Positions 16,793 to 23,778 of a stretch of DNA of 64,000 nucleotides are shown here, in pieces (the stretch's first letter is position 1; each line of letters begins with the position of its first letter). Made by a program: the position numbers and the translations under genes. This DNA comes from Pseudomonadales bacterium (GTDB lineage Bacteria; Pseudomonadota; Gammaproteobacteria; Pseudomonadales; Ketobacteraceae): assembly GCA_002701845.1 (NCBI GenBank), contig NZXG01000056.1:1-64000 (forward strand), read 5' to 3'. Below the pieces are notes generated by a model that ran no database searches, had not been told where the DNA came from, and worked only from the letters and a program-made list of their open reading frames with translations.

Positions 16793-17414
16793 GATGTGCC
16801 TCCTGTTTTTCCTTCTCACGCTCATTACAAAGCGCTAATGCTTGGAAGCATTCACTGTTGGCTTTCCACTCTTCTGACTGTAAATCTTCTGGACTGGTTG
16901 GGCTACTCGCAACGATGTTGTACACATCAACCAGCGATACTCTGCCGTATGCCATACGGCAGAGATCAATGGCGTTGCGAAGGAGCTGTTTACAGGCTAG
17001 AAAGAAGTATGCATTCTCGCCTTGAGAGAGGTCAGTCTTTTGGGTTATGGCAATAACCTGCATGAAAATATCGAGGATATTTTCCGTGTGACCGCCGCCG
17101 TCGCGTGTCATCTCATGGTCGAGATAATCAAACATCATATCCGCGCCGTCATGGATATGGACGATGCTTTTAGATCTACCTTCTTCTTCGGCCAGCTGGC
17201 GCCACCAATTGGCCTCAGACGTTTTAGCGCAAAGTACCAGTCCACCAAAGCCACTTCGTAGATAACTACGAGCAATTGCTTGACCGCTACCGGACGTTTT
17301 ACCACTGCCTGTAGCACCAAAAATCGCAATGCCACGAGTCGCTTCCTCCAACGTCAAAACATCACTTTCAGAAAGCGGCAATAACGACATCGACAAATCC
17401 CATTCCTCACTCAT
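16782..17414 (-). CDS. Type IV coupling protein, N-terminal (Walker A) half
   Basis: 210 residues from ATG 17414 (GAGG upstream). The P-loop IAIFGATGSGKTSGSG is at about residues 30-45, followed by RSYLRSGFGGLVLCAKTSEANWWRQLAEE and a helical region ending KEKQEAHHGV. It lacks Walker B, which lies in the next gene. It also lacks the N-terminal transmembrane anchor seen in TraG/TraD/VirD4. The start overlaps the stop of the 65-aa gene by 8 bases. A split of this ATPase between Walker A and B is unusual; a frameshift error is the alternative, but the internal ribosome site of the second gene argues for a real split. Confidence 0.82.
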   Translation of the reverse strand: MSEEWDLSMSLLPLSESDVLTLEEATRGIAIFGATGSGKTSGSGQAIARSYLRSGFGGLVLCAKTSEANWWRQLAEEEGRSKSIVHIHDGADMMFDYLDHEMTRDGGGHTENILDIFMQVIAITQKTDLSQGENAYFFLACKQLLRNAIDLCRMAYGRVSLVDVYNIVASSPTSPEDLQSEEWKANSECFQALALCNEREKEKQEAHHGV

Positions 17415-17604
17415 GTTCGGTATCCTCAGTTGCAGTAAAATCAGGTTTACTTTCTTTGAGAGGAATGCCTGATCCGCTGGTTTTGCCGGAGCCAACTGTT
17501 CCCCAAAAGACGTTCTCTGGAAACGCCTCTGCATAGGTCGTTTGTAGTTCCACCGGCATCTTTATAAATGTCGCTGGCCAGCCCGATTTATTAGTCATAG
17601 CCAT
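17407..17604 (-). CDS. 65-aa protein carrying an isolated P-loop motif
   Basis: 65 residues. The centre reads ENVFWGTVGSGKTSGSG, nearly identical in protein to the coupling ATPase P-loop a few hundred bases downstream, but encoded with different synonymous codons at seven of nine positions of GSGKTSGSG. The rest (ATFIKMPVELQTTYAEAFP and an acidic tail ending FTATEDTEHE) is not recognisable. It shares one base with the upstream stop (TAATG) and 8 bases with the downstream start, so it is a true member of the operon. It is far too short for an ATPase; it could bind or mimic the motor. Confidence 0.65.
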   Translation of the reverse strand: MAMTNKSGWPATFIKMPVELQTTYAEAFPENVFWGTVGSGKTSGSGIPLKESKPDFTATEDTEHE

Positions 17605-18332
17605 TACCTCTCTATGCCTTGCCCAGCTTCAACGTACTGGCTGTTATCTGCCGGTATAGCCTCCAGATAATCCTTTAATGATTCACCGCTCAGAGGTGAA
17701 AGTGGTTTATCAGGAGAGCTACCAACTAAGGCAGGAGGCAGTTCATCAGGGAAGTCGAAATTCGTATATGCTTCGTCAAATTGTTCGAGCTTATCGGGTT
17801 CATATTGCTCGTAATATTCGCGTGGGGGCTGCTGCTCTGTCGGATCATGTTCAGTCCAGCCATGCTCGTCATAAGCCTCAAAAAAGGCTTCATATAAATC
17901 GGCATAGGCTTCTTTAATAAGCGGGTCTACCAGTCGATCATAAGCCGCTTGATCGTTGATGGTAGTCGTGAGGGTTTCGCCGAACCGTTCTGCCGCTTTG
18001 TCATAAACGATTGAGAGCAATTCAACGACTTTTTCATTTATGCCATAAACAACGCCGTGAACGAGCTGACCTACAGGGGAGTCGTCAATTTCGTTTAACG
18101 CTTCCCAGATTTCTTCTGCAACATTACTCCAATCCTGCTCTTGGTAGCGTTCCTTTACTTCGGAAAATGACGCATCCGTTTCTTGTAACGCCTCGCGTAT
18201 ACGTGCATCCAGATTAGCGGCATGTTTTTCAATAATCGGCGTGACTTCATCTTTGTATTCCGGTTCAGTGAAGGGTTGCCATTCGCCGTTAGTTTCCAAT
18301 GTGCTGTCGTAAATATGTTCAATGGTTTTCAT
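17604..18332 (-). CDS. Hypothetical acidic protein of the mobilisation operon
   Basis: 242 residues, strongly acidic, rich in Glu, Asp, Tyr and Pro. Helical first two thirds (IREALQETDASFSEVKERYQEQDWSNVAEEIWEALNEIDDSPVGQLVHGVVYGINEKVVELLSIVYDKAAERFG), then a Pro/Tyr-rich linker (PTEQQPPREYYEQYEPDKLEQFDEAY). No signal peptide, no membrane span, no motif I can name. It overlaps the methyltransferase gene upstream by 14 bases and the 65-aa gene downstream by one base. Acidity suggests a partner-binding or DNA-mimic role, which is only inference. Confidence 0.65.
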   Translation of the reverse strand: MKTIEHIYDSTLETNGEWQPFTEPEYKDEVTPIIEKHAANLDARIREALQETDASFSEVKERYQEQDWSNVAEEIWEALNEIDDSPVGQLVHGVVYGINEKVVELLSIVYDKAAERFGETLTTTINDQAAYDRLVDPLIKEAYADLYEAFFEAYDEHGWTEHDPTEQQPPREYYEQYEPDKLEQFDEAYTNFDFPDELPPALVGSSPDKPLSPLSGESLKDYLEAIPADNSQYVEAGQGIER

Positions 18333-19068
18333 GGTCTATTCTCCGCATTAATGTATGGAATGCTGTTGCTGCCACTCGTGGAATCTGCCCATTGCCAATG
18401 GCTTTAAGTCTGTCCATCCCGAAGGCCACATCATGGTTAATTCTGCGAATAAGGGGTTGAGGTATATCGGATCGCTTTCGCAGTTCCGCAAGCCTTCTGA
18501 CATCTTTGCCCCACGGAAATGGATCGATCCTGAGTAACGGTTCTTTCCCGAACCTTTCATCTCGTTGGCTCCGATTGTCGGCAGCGAGAATCCAGATTCG
18601 GTCTCTGAGATGGACGGCTCCACAGGCTTTGCCTGATAAACACAACCACTCAGCATCGTACCCACAGAGGGCAAGGTCACTGAGAACGACATCGAGTCCT
18701 CGAATAATGAGAGCTGGGCTGTTCTCAATGAATGCGTATGGCGGTCGTACTTCGCCAATGATCCGTGCAAATTCCTTCCAGAGTCCGCTTCGTTCTCCTG
18801 TGATGCCTTTGCCTTTTCCTGCGAAGCTGATGTCCTGACAGGGAAAGCCTCCCGATACGACATCAACACAGCCTCGCCACAGCTTTCCGTCAAAGGTTTG
18901 TACGTCACTCCAAATCGGGAAAGGCGGGAGAAGTCCATCATTTTGTCGTTGCGCCAGAACCCCTGCTGCGTAGGCATCACGTTCCACTGCGCAAACGGTT
19001 TTCCATCCGAGCAGATGCCCTCCGAGAATCCCTCCGCCAGCGCCTGCGAATAAAGCCAGCTCATTCAT
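18319..19068 (-). CDS. Phage-type C5-cytosine DNA methyltransferase
   Basis: 249 residues from ATG 19068, preceded by AGGAGTGACG. Motif I LALFAGAGGGILGG, catalytic motif IV GGFPCQDIS (Cys77), motif VI FIENSP, motif VIII HLRDRIWILA and the motif X region LKAIGNGQIPRVAA are all present, so the enzyme is probably active. It is short because the target-recognition region is small, as in phage and plasmid orphan methyltransferases. No partner nuclease is next to it, so a protective, anti-restriction role is likely. The entire gene is also spanned by a second 238-codon open frame. Confidence 0.88.
   Translation of the reverse strand: MNELALFAGAGGGILGGHLLGWKTVCAVERDAYAAGVLAQRQNDGLLPPFPIWSDVQTFDGKLWRGCVDVVSGGFPCQDISFAGKGKGITGERSGLWKEFARIIGEVRPPYAFIENSPALIIRGLDVVLSDLALCGYDAEWLCLSGKACGAVHLRDRIWILAADNRSQRDERFGKEPLLRIDPFPWGKDVRRLAELRKRSDIPQPLIRRINHDVAFGMDRLKAIGNGQIPRVAATAFHTLMRRIDHENH
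18348..19064 (-). CDS. Overlapping-frame protein within the methyltransferase gene
   Basis: 238 residues read one frame away from the methyltransferase over nearly its whole length. Its ATG lies 4 bases after the methyltransferase ATG, so both may use one Shine-Dalgarno. It starts MSWLYSQALAEGFSEGICSDG, runs through FSRLSRFGVTYKPLTESCGEA, AKYDRHTHSLRTAQLSLFEDS and FSVTLPSVGTMLSG, and ends MWPSGWTDLKPLAMGRFHEWQQQ. From memory, phage and prophage genomes carry annotated hypothetical proteins with these same blocks (LYSQAL, SRLSRFGMT, SSWKTAQCSLLED, GWTDLKPLAM), which argues for a real second product. Remaining 238 codons open by chance is possible in a constrained gene. Confidence 0.6.
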   Translation of the reverse strand: MSWLYSQALAEGFSEGICSDGKPFAQWNVMPTQQGFWRNDKMMDFSRLSRFGVTYKPLTESCGEAVLMSYREAFPVRTSASQEKAKASQENEADSGRNLHGSLAKYDRHTHSLRTAQLSLFEDSMSFSVTLPSVGTMLSGCVYQAKPVEPSISETESGFSLPTIGANEMKGSGKNRYSGSIHFRGAKMSEGLRNCESDPIYLNPLFAELTMMWPSGWTDLKPLAMGRFHEWQQQHSIH

Positions 19069-19080
19069 CGTCACTCCTGC

Positions 19081-19410
19081 TTAAAGTCTGAAAAGACGCT
19101 TTTGTGAAATGCTCGATGTTCTGAATCTGTCTTTATTCAAGTTCACTTCGTTTCTTACAAGTGCCGATAAAAACAGGTCGATACAAAGACAGATCGTATG
19201 AGCGCCGAACATGAGCATTTCGGCAAGTGGACGATCATTGAAAATACCGTTTACAAAACCGGTTAACGCAACAACAAACCAGATTAACCAGCCATGAAAA
19301 GCAGTTACTTTGATGGCGTTTTCGAGGCCAGTCGGTTTAATCATCGACCACCAGAAAGCCACATGCCCCAGCAGTGTGAGAAAACCTAAATTGATATAGA
19401 TGTCATTCAT
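19081..19410 (-). CDS. Small membrane protein
   Basis: 109 residues from ATG 19410, with AGAGGATAAAACA upstream. Three hydrophobic segments: IYINLGFLTLLGHVAFWWSMI, AFHGWLIWFVVALTGFV and MLMFGAHTICLCIDLFLSALV, then a basic tail. No family recognised. It precedes the methyltransferase by 12 bases and lies between two other membrane genes and the coupling-protein genes, so it may belong to the mobilisation apparatus. Confidence 0.6.
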   Translation of the reverse strand: MNDIYINLGFLTLLGHVAFWWSMIKPTGLENAIKVTAFHGWLIWFVVALTGFVNGIFNDRPLAEMLMFGAHTICLCIDLFLSALVRNEVNLNKDRFRTSSISQKRLFRL

Positions 19411-19474
19411 TGTTTTATCCTCTGATAGTGAGTAATGGTTGGGGCTGCATCGCAGCCCCAAGCGAGAGATAGCG

Positions 19475-20209
19475 TTACGCTTTTGATGTACTGGAGAGTG
19501 ACGCAAAATCTGGTTCGTTAAGCATCTGTTTGGCTAAAGCTTCTTTGTCGTGAGGACGCATATTGTTGATGTTCTTAACAACATAACCCTTTGTTTCATC
19601 AACTGGAGCGCCGGAGATGGCAGCGAGTTTCTGTTCCGCGATTATCTTTTGGTCACGAGCTGCAAGGATGGATTTACGGTGCTGCATACGAGCATACATG
19701 CCGCGCAACATCATCCAAGGAGCAGAAAACAGAAATACAGAACCCAGCCCTGGATCAAGTAGTTTTCCAATGAAAAAGCCAACCAATAGAACTAGGGCTG
19801 GTTCATAAACGATTTCCCGAAACCAGTAGTCATTTCCTTTGGGGAGTTTTCTAACGAGTGGCTCAATATTGAAGTCACCTTCATACCATGAATACCACTC
19901 TTCATCTCGCCGATTCCGTTTAGCAATGACAATGCTGTGATAGAGACTTGCAATAGCAATAATCCCCAGATAGATGCTGATAAAAACTGGACTCACCTTG
20001 AATACGGCACACATAGCGATAGCGAAGATGCCCATCACAAGTATCAAAAAAGGAGAAAAGAAATTCTCACCTAAATTTCGCCGTAGTAACGGCATCATTA
20101 AAGCGAAGCCTAAGTCTGCCACGAATAAAATGGCTGCTTGCGGCCCTCGTGCTGAATCTCGTAGTGCTTGCTGTATACCATGTATGGTGGTTTTAGGTTG
20201 GTCTATCAT
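19475..20209 (-). CDS. Polytopic membrane protein of the mobilisation block
   Basis: 244 residues. Hydrophobic segments at about 25-42, 48-70, 72-92, 135-155 and 158-172 (for example PFLILVMGIFAIAMCAVFKVSPVFISIYLGIIAIASLY and EPALVLLVGFFIGKLLDPGLGSVFLFSAPWMMLR). A charged cytoplasmic loop lies between (RRDEEWYSWYEGDFNIEPLVRKLPKGNDYWFRE), and a soluble C-terminal tail of about 60 residues follows. Function unknown. The coupling ATPase of this element lacks its usual membrane anchor, so a separate membrane partner like this one is a plausible substitute (inference). Its start overlaps the upstream stop by 4 bases. Confidence 0.62.
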   Translation of the reverse strand: MIDQPKTTIHGIQQALRDSARGPQAAILFVADLGFALMMPLLRRNLGENFFSPFLILVMGIFAIAMCAVFKVSPVFISIYLGIIAIASLYHSIVIAKRNRRDEEWYSWYEGDFNIEPLVRKLPKGNDYWFREIVYEPALVLLVGFFIGKLLDPGLGSVFLFSAPWMMLRGMYARMQHRKSILAARDQKIIAEQKLAAISGAPVDETKGYVVKNINNMRPHDKEALAKQMLNEPDFASLSSTSKA

Positions 20210-20523
20210 GATGACTTCCTCTTGCTGTGAAGGTAATGCACATAGCTGTTAAGCAGTGCGGTGATGAAACTGTTTATGAAGTTGACGGAGCCTAAAATGA
20301 TGAGGGGTATGTCGGTCTGGATATGAAATATGGCGTAGAGCGAAGCGATTAGATTTCCAGCCGTCCAAACCCAGAACTGAATGAGGCTGACATCGTTGCT
20401 CGGAGGACGCTTACCTCTCGCCATATCAAGGAGAATTTTCTGTTGGTTTCCATAACTGAATAACGCCAACAGAATGAGTCCGCGATATAGCAAGCCGAGA
20501 AGTTCTAACAAGGGTTCAGTCAT
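20206..20523 (-). CDS. Small membrane protein, first gene of the block
   Basis: 105 residues from ATG 20523. Hydrophobic segments LLELLGLLYRGLILLALFSYG, FWVWTAGNLIASLYAIFHI and IPLIILGSVNFINSFITALL, separated by a basic loop (KILLDMARGKRPPSND). No recognised family. It overlaps the next gene by ATGA, showing translational coupling. The intergenic region upstream holds a 21-22-bp direct-repeat array. Confidence 0.58.
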   Translation of the reverse strand: MTEPLLELLGLLYRGLILLALFSYGNQQKILLDMARGKRPPSNDVSLIQFWVWTAGNLIASLYAIFHIQTDIPLIILGSVNFINSFITALLNSYVHYLHSKRKSS

Positions 20524-20590
20524 ATTCACGCATCTCAGATTCAATGTATTGGATGGGAATATGATGGTGCTGGAGCGTTGCCAAAGCTAC

Positions 20591-20668
20591 GGTACTTAGC
20601 TGGGCTTATCTGGGTACTGTACGGGGCGGGAGATGGTACTTTAGCCGGAGGCGATGGTACTTTAGAGG
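20591..20668. repeat. Direct-repeat array with 22/22/21-bp period
   Basis: GGTACT occurs in register at 20591, 20613, 20635 and 20656; the last two copies share GATGGTACTTTAG. A weaker GGTGCTGG lies at 20566. The spacing of about two helical turns is that of iterons or of a cooperative operator. It lies between the membrane-gene operon and the plus-strand gene at 20758, near a Rep-like gene. Confidence 0.6.
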
Positions 20669-20757
20669 GTTTTTACTACTTCTATTAACTATTTATTAAG
20701 GTTTTCCGAGTATGTTTAGTAAAAGACTATTTTACTGAAGCAATGCAAAGGAAGCAG

Positions 20758-21210
20758 ATGGGACAATTTCCACCAGAAGATGTAATGGCTCATGCCAGTA
20801 ACGACTCGCGTGATAAGAGGCAAGCTTTTGATGATAAGTTCGGAAAAGAGCTTCGTGAGGAGGTTATAGATTACGATCTAGCCCGTAAAGAATATATTGA
20901 TAACTGCCCCCCTGAAGATGCTGAGTTACGTAAAGATGGACATGAAGATATGGCTGATACTTTAGACCTACTTGTTCTCGATACTTATATAAGTGGTGTT
21001 AATGGCATGTTGACTCAGGACTCAACGATTGAAAAAATCGAGCAATTGATGGAGGACACTGGACAATCTACTGAAGAAATTGGCGTGCAGCTTAAAGGAA
21101 GCAACGGCAAAGTTCTTGAGAAGTTAGATGAGCTTATTGAACAATCTCAATCTAAAAGTTTCGTTGATCGTCTTGATGCTGAGAGTAAAGATAATAACAG
21201 AACTCGTTAG
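20758..21210 (+). CDS. Hypothetical acidic protein
   Basis: 150 residues from ATG 20758 (AAGGA upstream); an ATG 15 bases earlier lacks a ribosome site. Acidic and helical: MGQFPPEDVMAHASNDSRDKRQAFDDKFGKELREEVIDYDLARKEYIDNCPPEDAELRKDG, later GMLTQDSTIEKIEQLMEDTGQSTEEIGVQLKGSNGKVLEKLDELIEQ. No motif recognised. It converges with the Rep-like gene, overlapping its stop by 4 bases, and lies just after the 22-bp repeat array, so it might be controlled through that array. Confidence 0.6.
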   Translation: MGQFPPEDVMAHASNDSRDKRQAFDDKFGKELREEVIDYDLARKEYIDNCPPEDAELRKDGHEDMADTLDLLVLDTYISGVNGMLTQDSTIEKIEQLMEDTGQSTEEIGVQLKGSNGKVLEKLDELIEQSQSKSFVDRLDAESKDNNRTR

Positions 21211-22169
21211 CTTCCATTTGGGAAAAACTGCAAACCTTCTTTAGTTAGTTTCACATCTTTTCTGTCTTGTACAACGAGATAGAAAACTCGACGCATCTCT
21301 TCGATATAGTCTTCTATGTTAGCGAGCTTCCAACCATTTAGCGGGTGCAATTCTTTCCAGCGAACGAGCTGAGCTGATTTGTTTTTATTAAACATCAGGC
21401 GGTCTGCAATAATGAGATACATGTCCAATGCATAAGTCGTTTTAAGCTGCTTTAATCTTTCAGTAGTAAGCGTATCCATGAATTCGCTAAAAATAGCTTC
21501 GTCATACTTGCCTGTGACATCACGAATTTCATTAGCCATTTCTCCGTCGATTATTATGTGCTTTTTCCCATCAAGATCATCGATCAAACCAAATTTATCA
21601 TTGTTATATTCGCAAGCATAAACGCGGGTTATATGTTCCCTAAAATCGGCTTTACCAAGTTTTCCGCTACGCGCTACTCCTAATTTATATCCTTCTTCAG
21701 CAAGATTTGAACCTATCTCTATACCAATAACTGAGTTGTTGATCTTTTTCTCTGATAATTTTTTTAATAATAAAATACAAAAGGCTCTTGACGGTTTGCA
21801 GCACGGCAAAGGGGGTTCCCCAATTCCTTCTATCTCTCTTGTCGAAATAGTAATTAAACTGTTGCCGTTCATTGCTCTAATCTCGTTGTCAGAGCTTGGT
21901 CGTCGTGTTAGCGAAAGTGTAAATGCAATCAGCGGATGCTCAATAACCTTTCCATAAAACAAAGATTGTCTTAACGAACCAGTGGCAGAAGCTATTTCGT
22001 CTCTAAATCGACCAGAAGTGCCCGGAGAATCAAGGCTATAATACTCCTTAGTATCTTTATCTTCTTGGTTAGCGATGTTTTCGAGAAGTTGCTTTTTACG
22101 AATCCGGCTATCATTTTCAAGAAGATCCAATAGCTCATCAAATGAGTCCGGGATACGAAAATTAGTCAT
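21207..22169 (-). CDS. RepA-like replication initiator (plasmid RPA type), tentative
   Basis: 320 residues. The segment LPCCKPSRAFCILLLKKLSEKKINNSVIGIEIGSNLAEEGYKLGVARSGKLGKADFREHITRVYACEY follows the layout of the plasmid-encoded RepA family, where a small-residue/Arg segment, LLL/I, E/S-I-x-LG--L--F---LG and G-G-R------R are conserved. A winged-helix C-terminal half is plausible (LKQLKTTYALDMYLIIADRLM...). The family call is by eye and uncertain. It is coupled to an XRE regulator (8-base overlap) and lies close to a 22-bp repeat array, consistent with a replication or copy-control module. Confidence 0.45.
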   Translation of the reverse strand: MTNFRIPDSFDELLDLLENDSRIRKKQLLENIANQEDKDTKEYYSLDSPGTSGRFRDEIASATGSLRQSLFYGKVIEHPLIAFTLSLTRRPSSDNEIRAMNGNSLITISTREIEGIGEPPLPCCKPSRAFCILLLKKLSEKKINNSVIGIEIGSNLAEEGYKLGVARSGKLGKADFREHITRVYACEYNNDKFGLIDDLDGKKHIIIDGEMANEIRDVTGKYDEAIFSEFMDTLTTERLKQLKTTYALDMYLIIADRLMFNKNKSAQLVRWKELHPLNGWKLANIEDYIEEMRRVFYLVVQDRKDVKLTKEGLQFFPNGS

Positions 22170-22455
22170 CCTTGTTTACCACCTTCATTTCCTGCCATGC
22201 TTCATAGATCGGCTCTATGAGATCTGCCGGGTTGACCTCCAGACTGTCAGCAATTTTGAATAATGTTGTAATAGTTGGCTTTTTCTTCCCTGCCTCCAGC
22301 TCCTGATAATAACGAAACGACATTTCACATCTGGTTGCCACATCCTGCTGGGATCGACGAGCCTCAGTCCTGTATTTCCTAAGTGTTATCGCCAAGACCT
22401 GTTTGACCTTTTCTTCAACAGGGTTCTTTTTGGGCTTATCGGTTTTCTTATTCAT
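22162..22455 (-). CDS. XRE-family helix-turn-helix regulator
   Basis: 97 residues. The HTH_3 domain is clear: LAITLRKYRTEARRSQQDVATRCEMSFRYYQELEAGKKKPTITTLFKIADSLEVNPADLI. The N-terminus is basic (NKKTDKPKKNPVEEK). The gene overlaps the Rep-like gene by 8 bases and faces a palindrome-containing region, 22496-22535, shared with the divergent lipoprotein gene. It probably autoregulates its own operon through that site. Confidence 0.85.
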   Translation of the reverse strand: MNKKTDKPKKNPVEEKVKQVLAITLRKYRTEARRSQQDVATRCEMSFRYYQELEAGKKKPTITTLFKIADSLEVNPADLIEPIYEAWQEMKVVNKDD

Positions 22456-22517
22456 TGTCCCCTCATGTTCGGTGCCTAAACAAAAAGAGGATGGTTACGT
22501 GCTCTAGCTCGTGCGTA

Positions 22518-22535
22518 TACGTGCTAAAGCACGTA
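22518..22535. promoter_or_regulatory. Palindromic operator near the XRE gene
   Basis: TACGTGCT, AA, AGCACGTA form an 8-bp perfect inverted repeat; a second half site TACGTGCT lies at 22496-22503, 22 bases upstream. The position in a divergent promoter region beside an XRE gene suggests its operator. Confidence 0.55.
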
Positions 22536-22601
22536 TAATCGCGGTGCGCGGTTCAATATTTGACCGTATTTCCCGATTTTGACGACCATTGGAGAAGAAC
22601 C

Positions 22602-23444
22602 ATGTATAAGCAGTTAGCTTTCGGCGTGGCATTGAGCGCCATGCTTGCGGGGTGTGATAACGGTGGCGGTAGCTCAAGTAGCCCCTCAAATACCGATAAT
22701 GACCCTGATCCGACAACCTTCACGCCAACGGCAGATGTGGGCTTTGTGGCGATCTTTGCCCTTGAGCCAGCGGTGGCCTTTGAGATAGCCAGTAATGACC
22801 ATCCTATTACCGTCACCCGCCAGCTCGATGCTGAAGGAGACGAAAAGCTCTATTTCCACTTTGAGAATCAGGAGGCGGAAGACATAGACGGCGCGGAGAA
22901 TATGACCGCTGATGCGGCAATCTTCCCTGTGGTTTACCAAGAGGAAGACGGCATTGTGTGTATTCAGGCTCCGGCAGGCTATGCAGCACATACCAATGAC
23001 CTGATCGGCGATGTGACCGCTACAGACGTGACCTTCCAGCAATGCGATAGCGACACTATTCAGGCTGCCGATATATCCGAGGACTGGATACCGACCTATC
23101 TTGAGGGTATTAACGGCTCACAAGTGGTTGCTAGCTTCATCACTGACCCTGATGGCATTACCGTGGGTAATATCAGTGCTACGACTGACCTAGAGGGCGA
23201 TATCCGCCTCTACCTTTCCAATCCCTTTAATGCTGTTGAAGAAGCACTGGTTGATGTGGAACGGGGCATTATCTGCGCCAATTACATCTCTACGGTGGTC
23301 ACAGGTGCGTTCATGACCCGTGTGACTGGCACTGATGAAGTCAGTACCGATGGTCTGGATGCCTATCTAGGCGATGATCTGATAAGGGATAAAGTAATCT
23401 TCCTGAGCGACTGCAACTATGATCTTGCAGAATGGCAGGAGTAA
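22602..23444 (+). CDS. Secreted lipoprotein of unknown function
   Basis: 280 residues from ATG 22602 (GGAGAAGAACC upstream). The N-terminus MYKQLAFGVALSAMLAGCDN is a lipoprotein signal with lipobox LAGC. A Gly/Ser/Asp-rich linker (GGGSSSSPSNTDNDPDP) leads into an acidic beta-rich domain with four Cys residues in pairs (GIVCIQAPAG/FQQCDSD and GIICANYI/LSDCNYD), probably disulfides. The anchoring residue after Cys is Asp, which in enteric bacteria favours inner-membrane retention. No homologous family recognised. It is likely surface or periplasmic cargo. Confidence 0.75.
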   Translation: MYKQLAFGVALSAMLAGCDNGGGSSSSPSNTDNDPDPTTFTPTADVGFVAIFALEPAVAFEIASNDHPITVTRQLDAEGDEKLYFHFENQEAEDIDGAENMTADAAIFPVVYQEEDGIVCIQAPAGYAAHTNDLIGDVTATDVTFQQCDSDTIQAADISEDWIPTYLEGINGSQVVASFITDPDGITVGNISATTDLEGDIRLYLSNPFNAVEEALVDVERGIICANYISTVVTGAFMTRVTGTDEVSTDGLDAYLGDDLIRDKVIFLSDCNYDLAEWQE

Positions 23445-23778
23445 GCGCCATGTTTCCTGTTCCTGCTATTGCTGTACCGCTGAACGGGAAACACCCACTC
23501 CCCGTTATTTCTTCAAGGAGCATTGCTGTGTCTTTGATGATGTCACGTTGTTTATTGAGTTCTATGTTGCGGGTATATGCCTCTATATCCGCGTCCTGTC
23601 AGAATCCCCGCCATTCCTGGAACGCTTTTCCGAATTAGCGTTCGACCACGTCCATTATTTCAGCCTCAATGAGGACGAACAGCGCCACTACATGGCTATG
23701 GTTGGTAGATGGGTATTCCTGAATAGGCAGGAATCTACCCAGCCACGGAAAGTCGCATCTAGGCTTGCCGGAAACTAG
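23419..23778 (+). CDS. Possible hypothetical protein, weak
   Basis: Open frame of 119 codons overlapping the end of the lipoprotein gene. The first 40 residues look unlike protein (many Cys, Arg, Pro), but the second half looks coding: DDVTLFIEFYVAGICLYIRVLSESPPFLERFSELAFDHVHYFSLNEDEQRHYMAMVGRWVFLNRQE. A plausible true start would be a TTG near 23548. It converges with the SRAP gene and overlaps its stop by four bases. Evidence is compositional only. Confidence 0.35.
   Translation: MILQNGRSKRHVSCSCYCCTAERETPTPRYFFKEHCCVFDDVTLFIEFYVAGICLYIRVLSESPPFLERFSELAFDHVHYFSLNEDEQRHYMAMVGRWVFLNRQESTQPRKVASRLAGN

Noticed and set aside
23432-23638. 68-codon frame with good GTG ribosome site near 23528
   Set aside because: Shadowed by a better-looking frame; the product is Ser/Met/Arg-rich with no fold signal.
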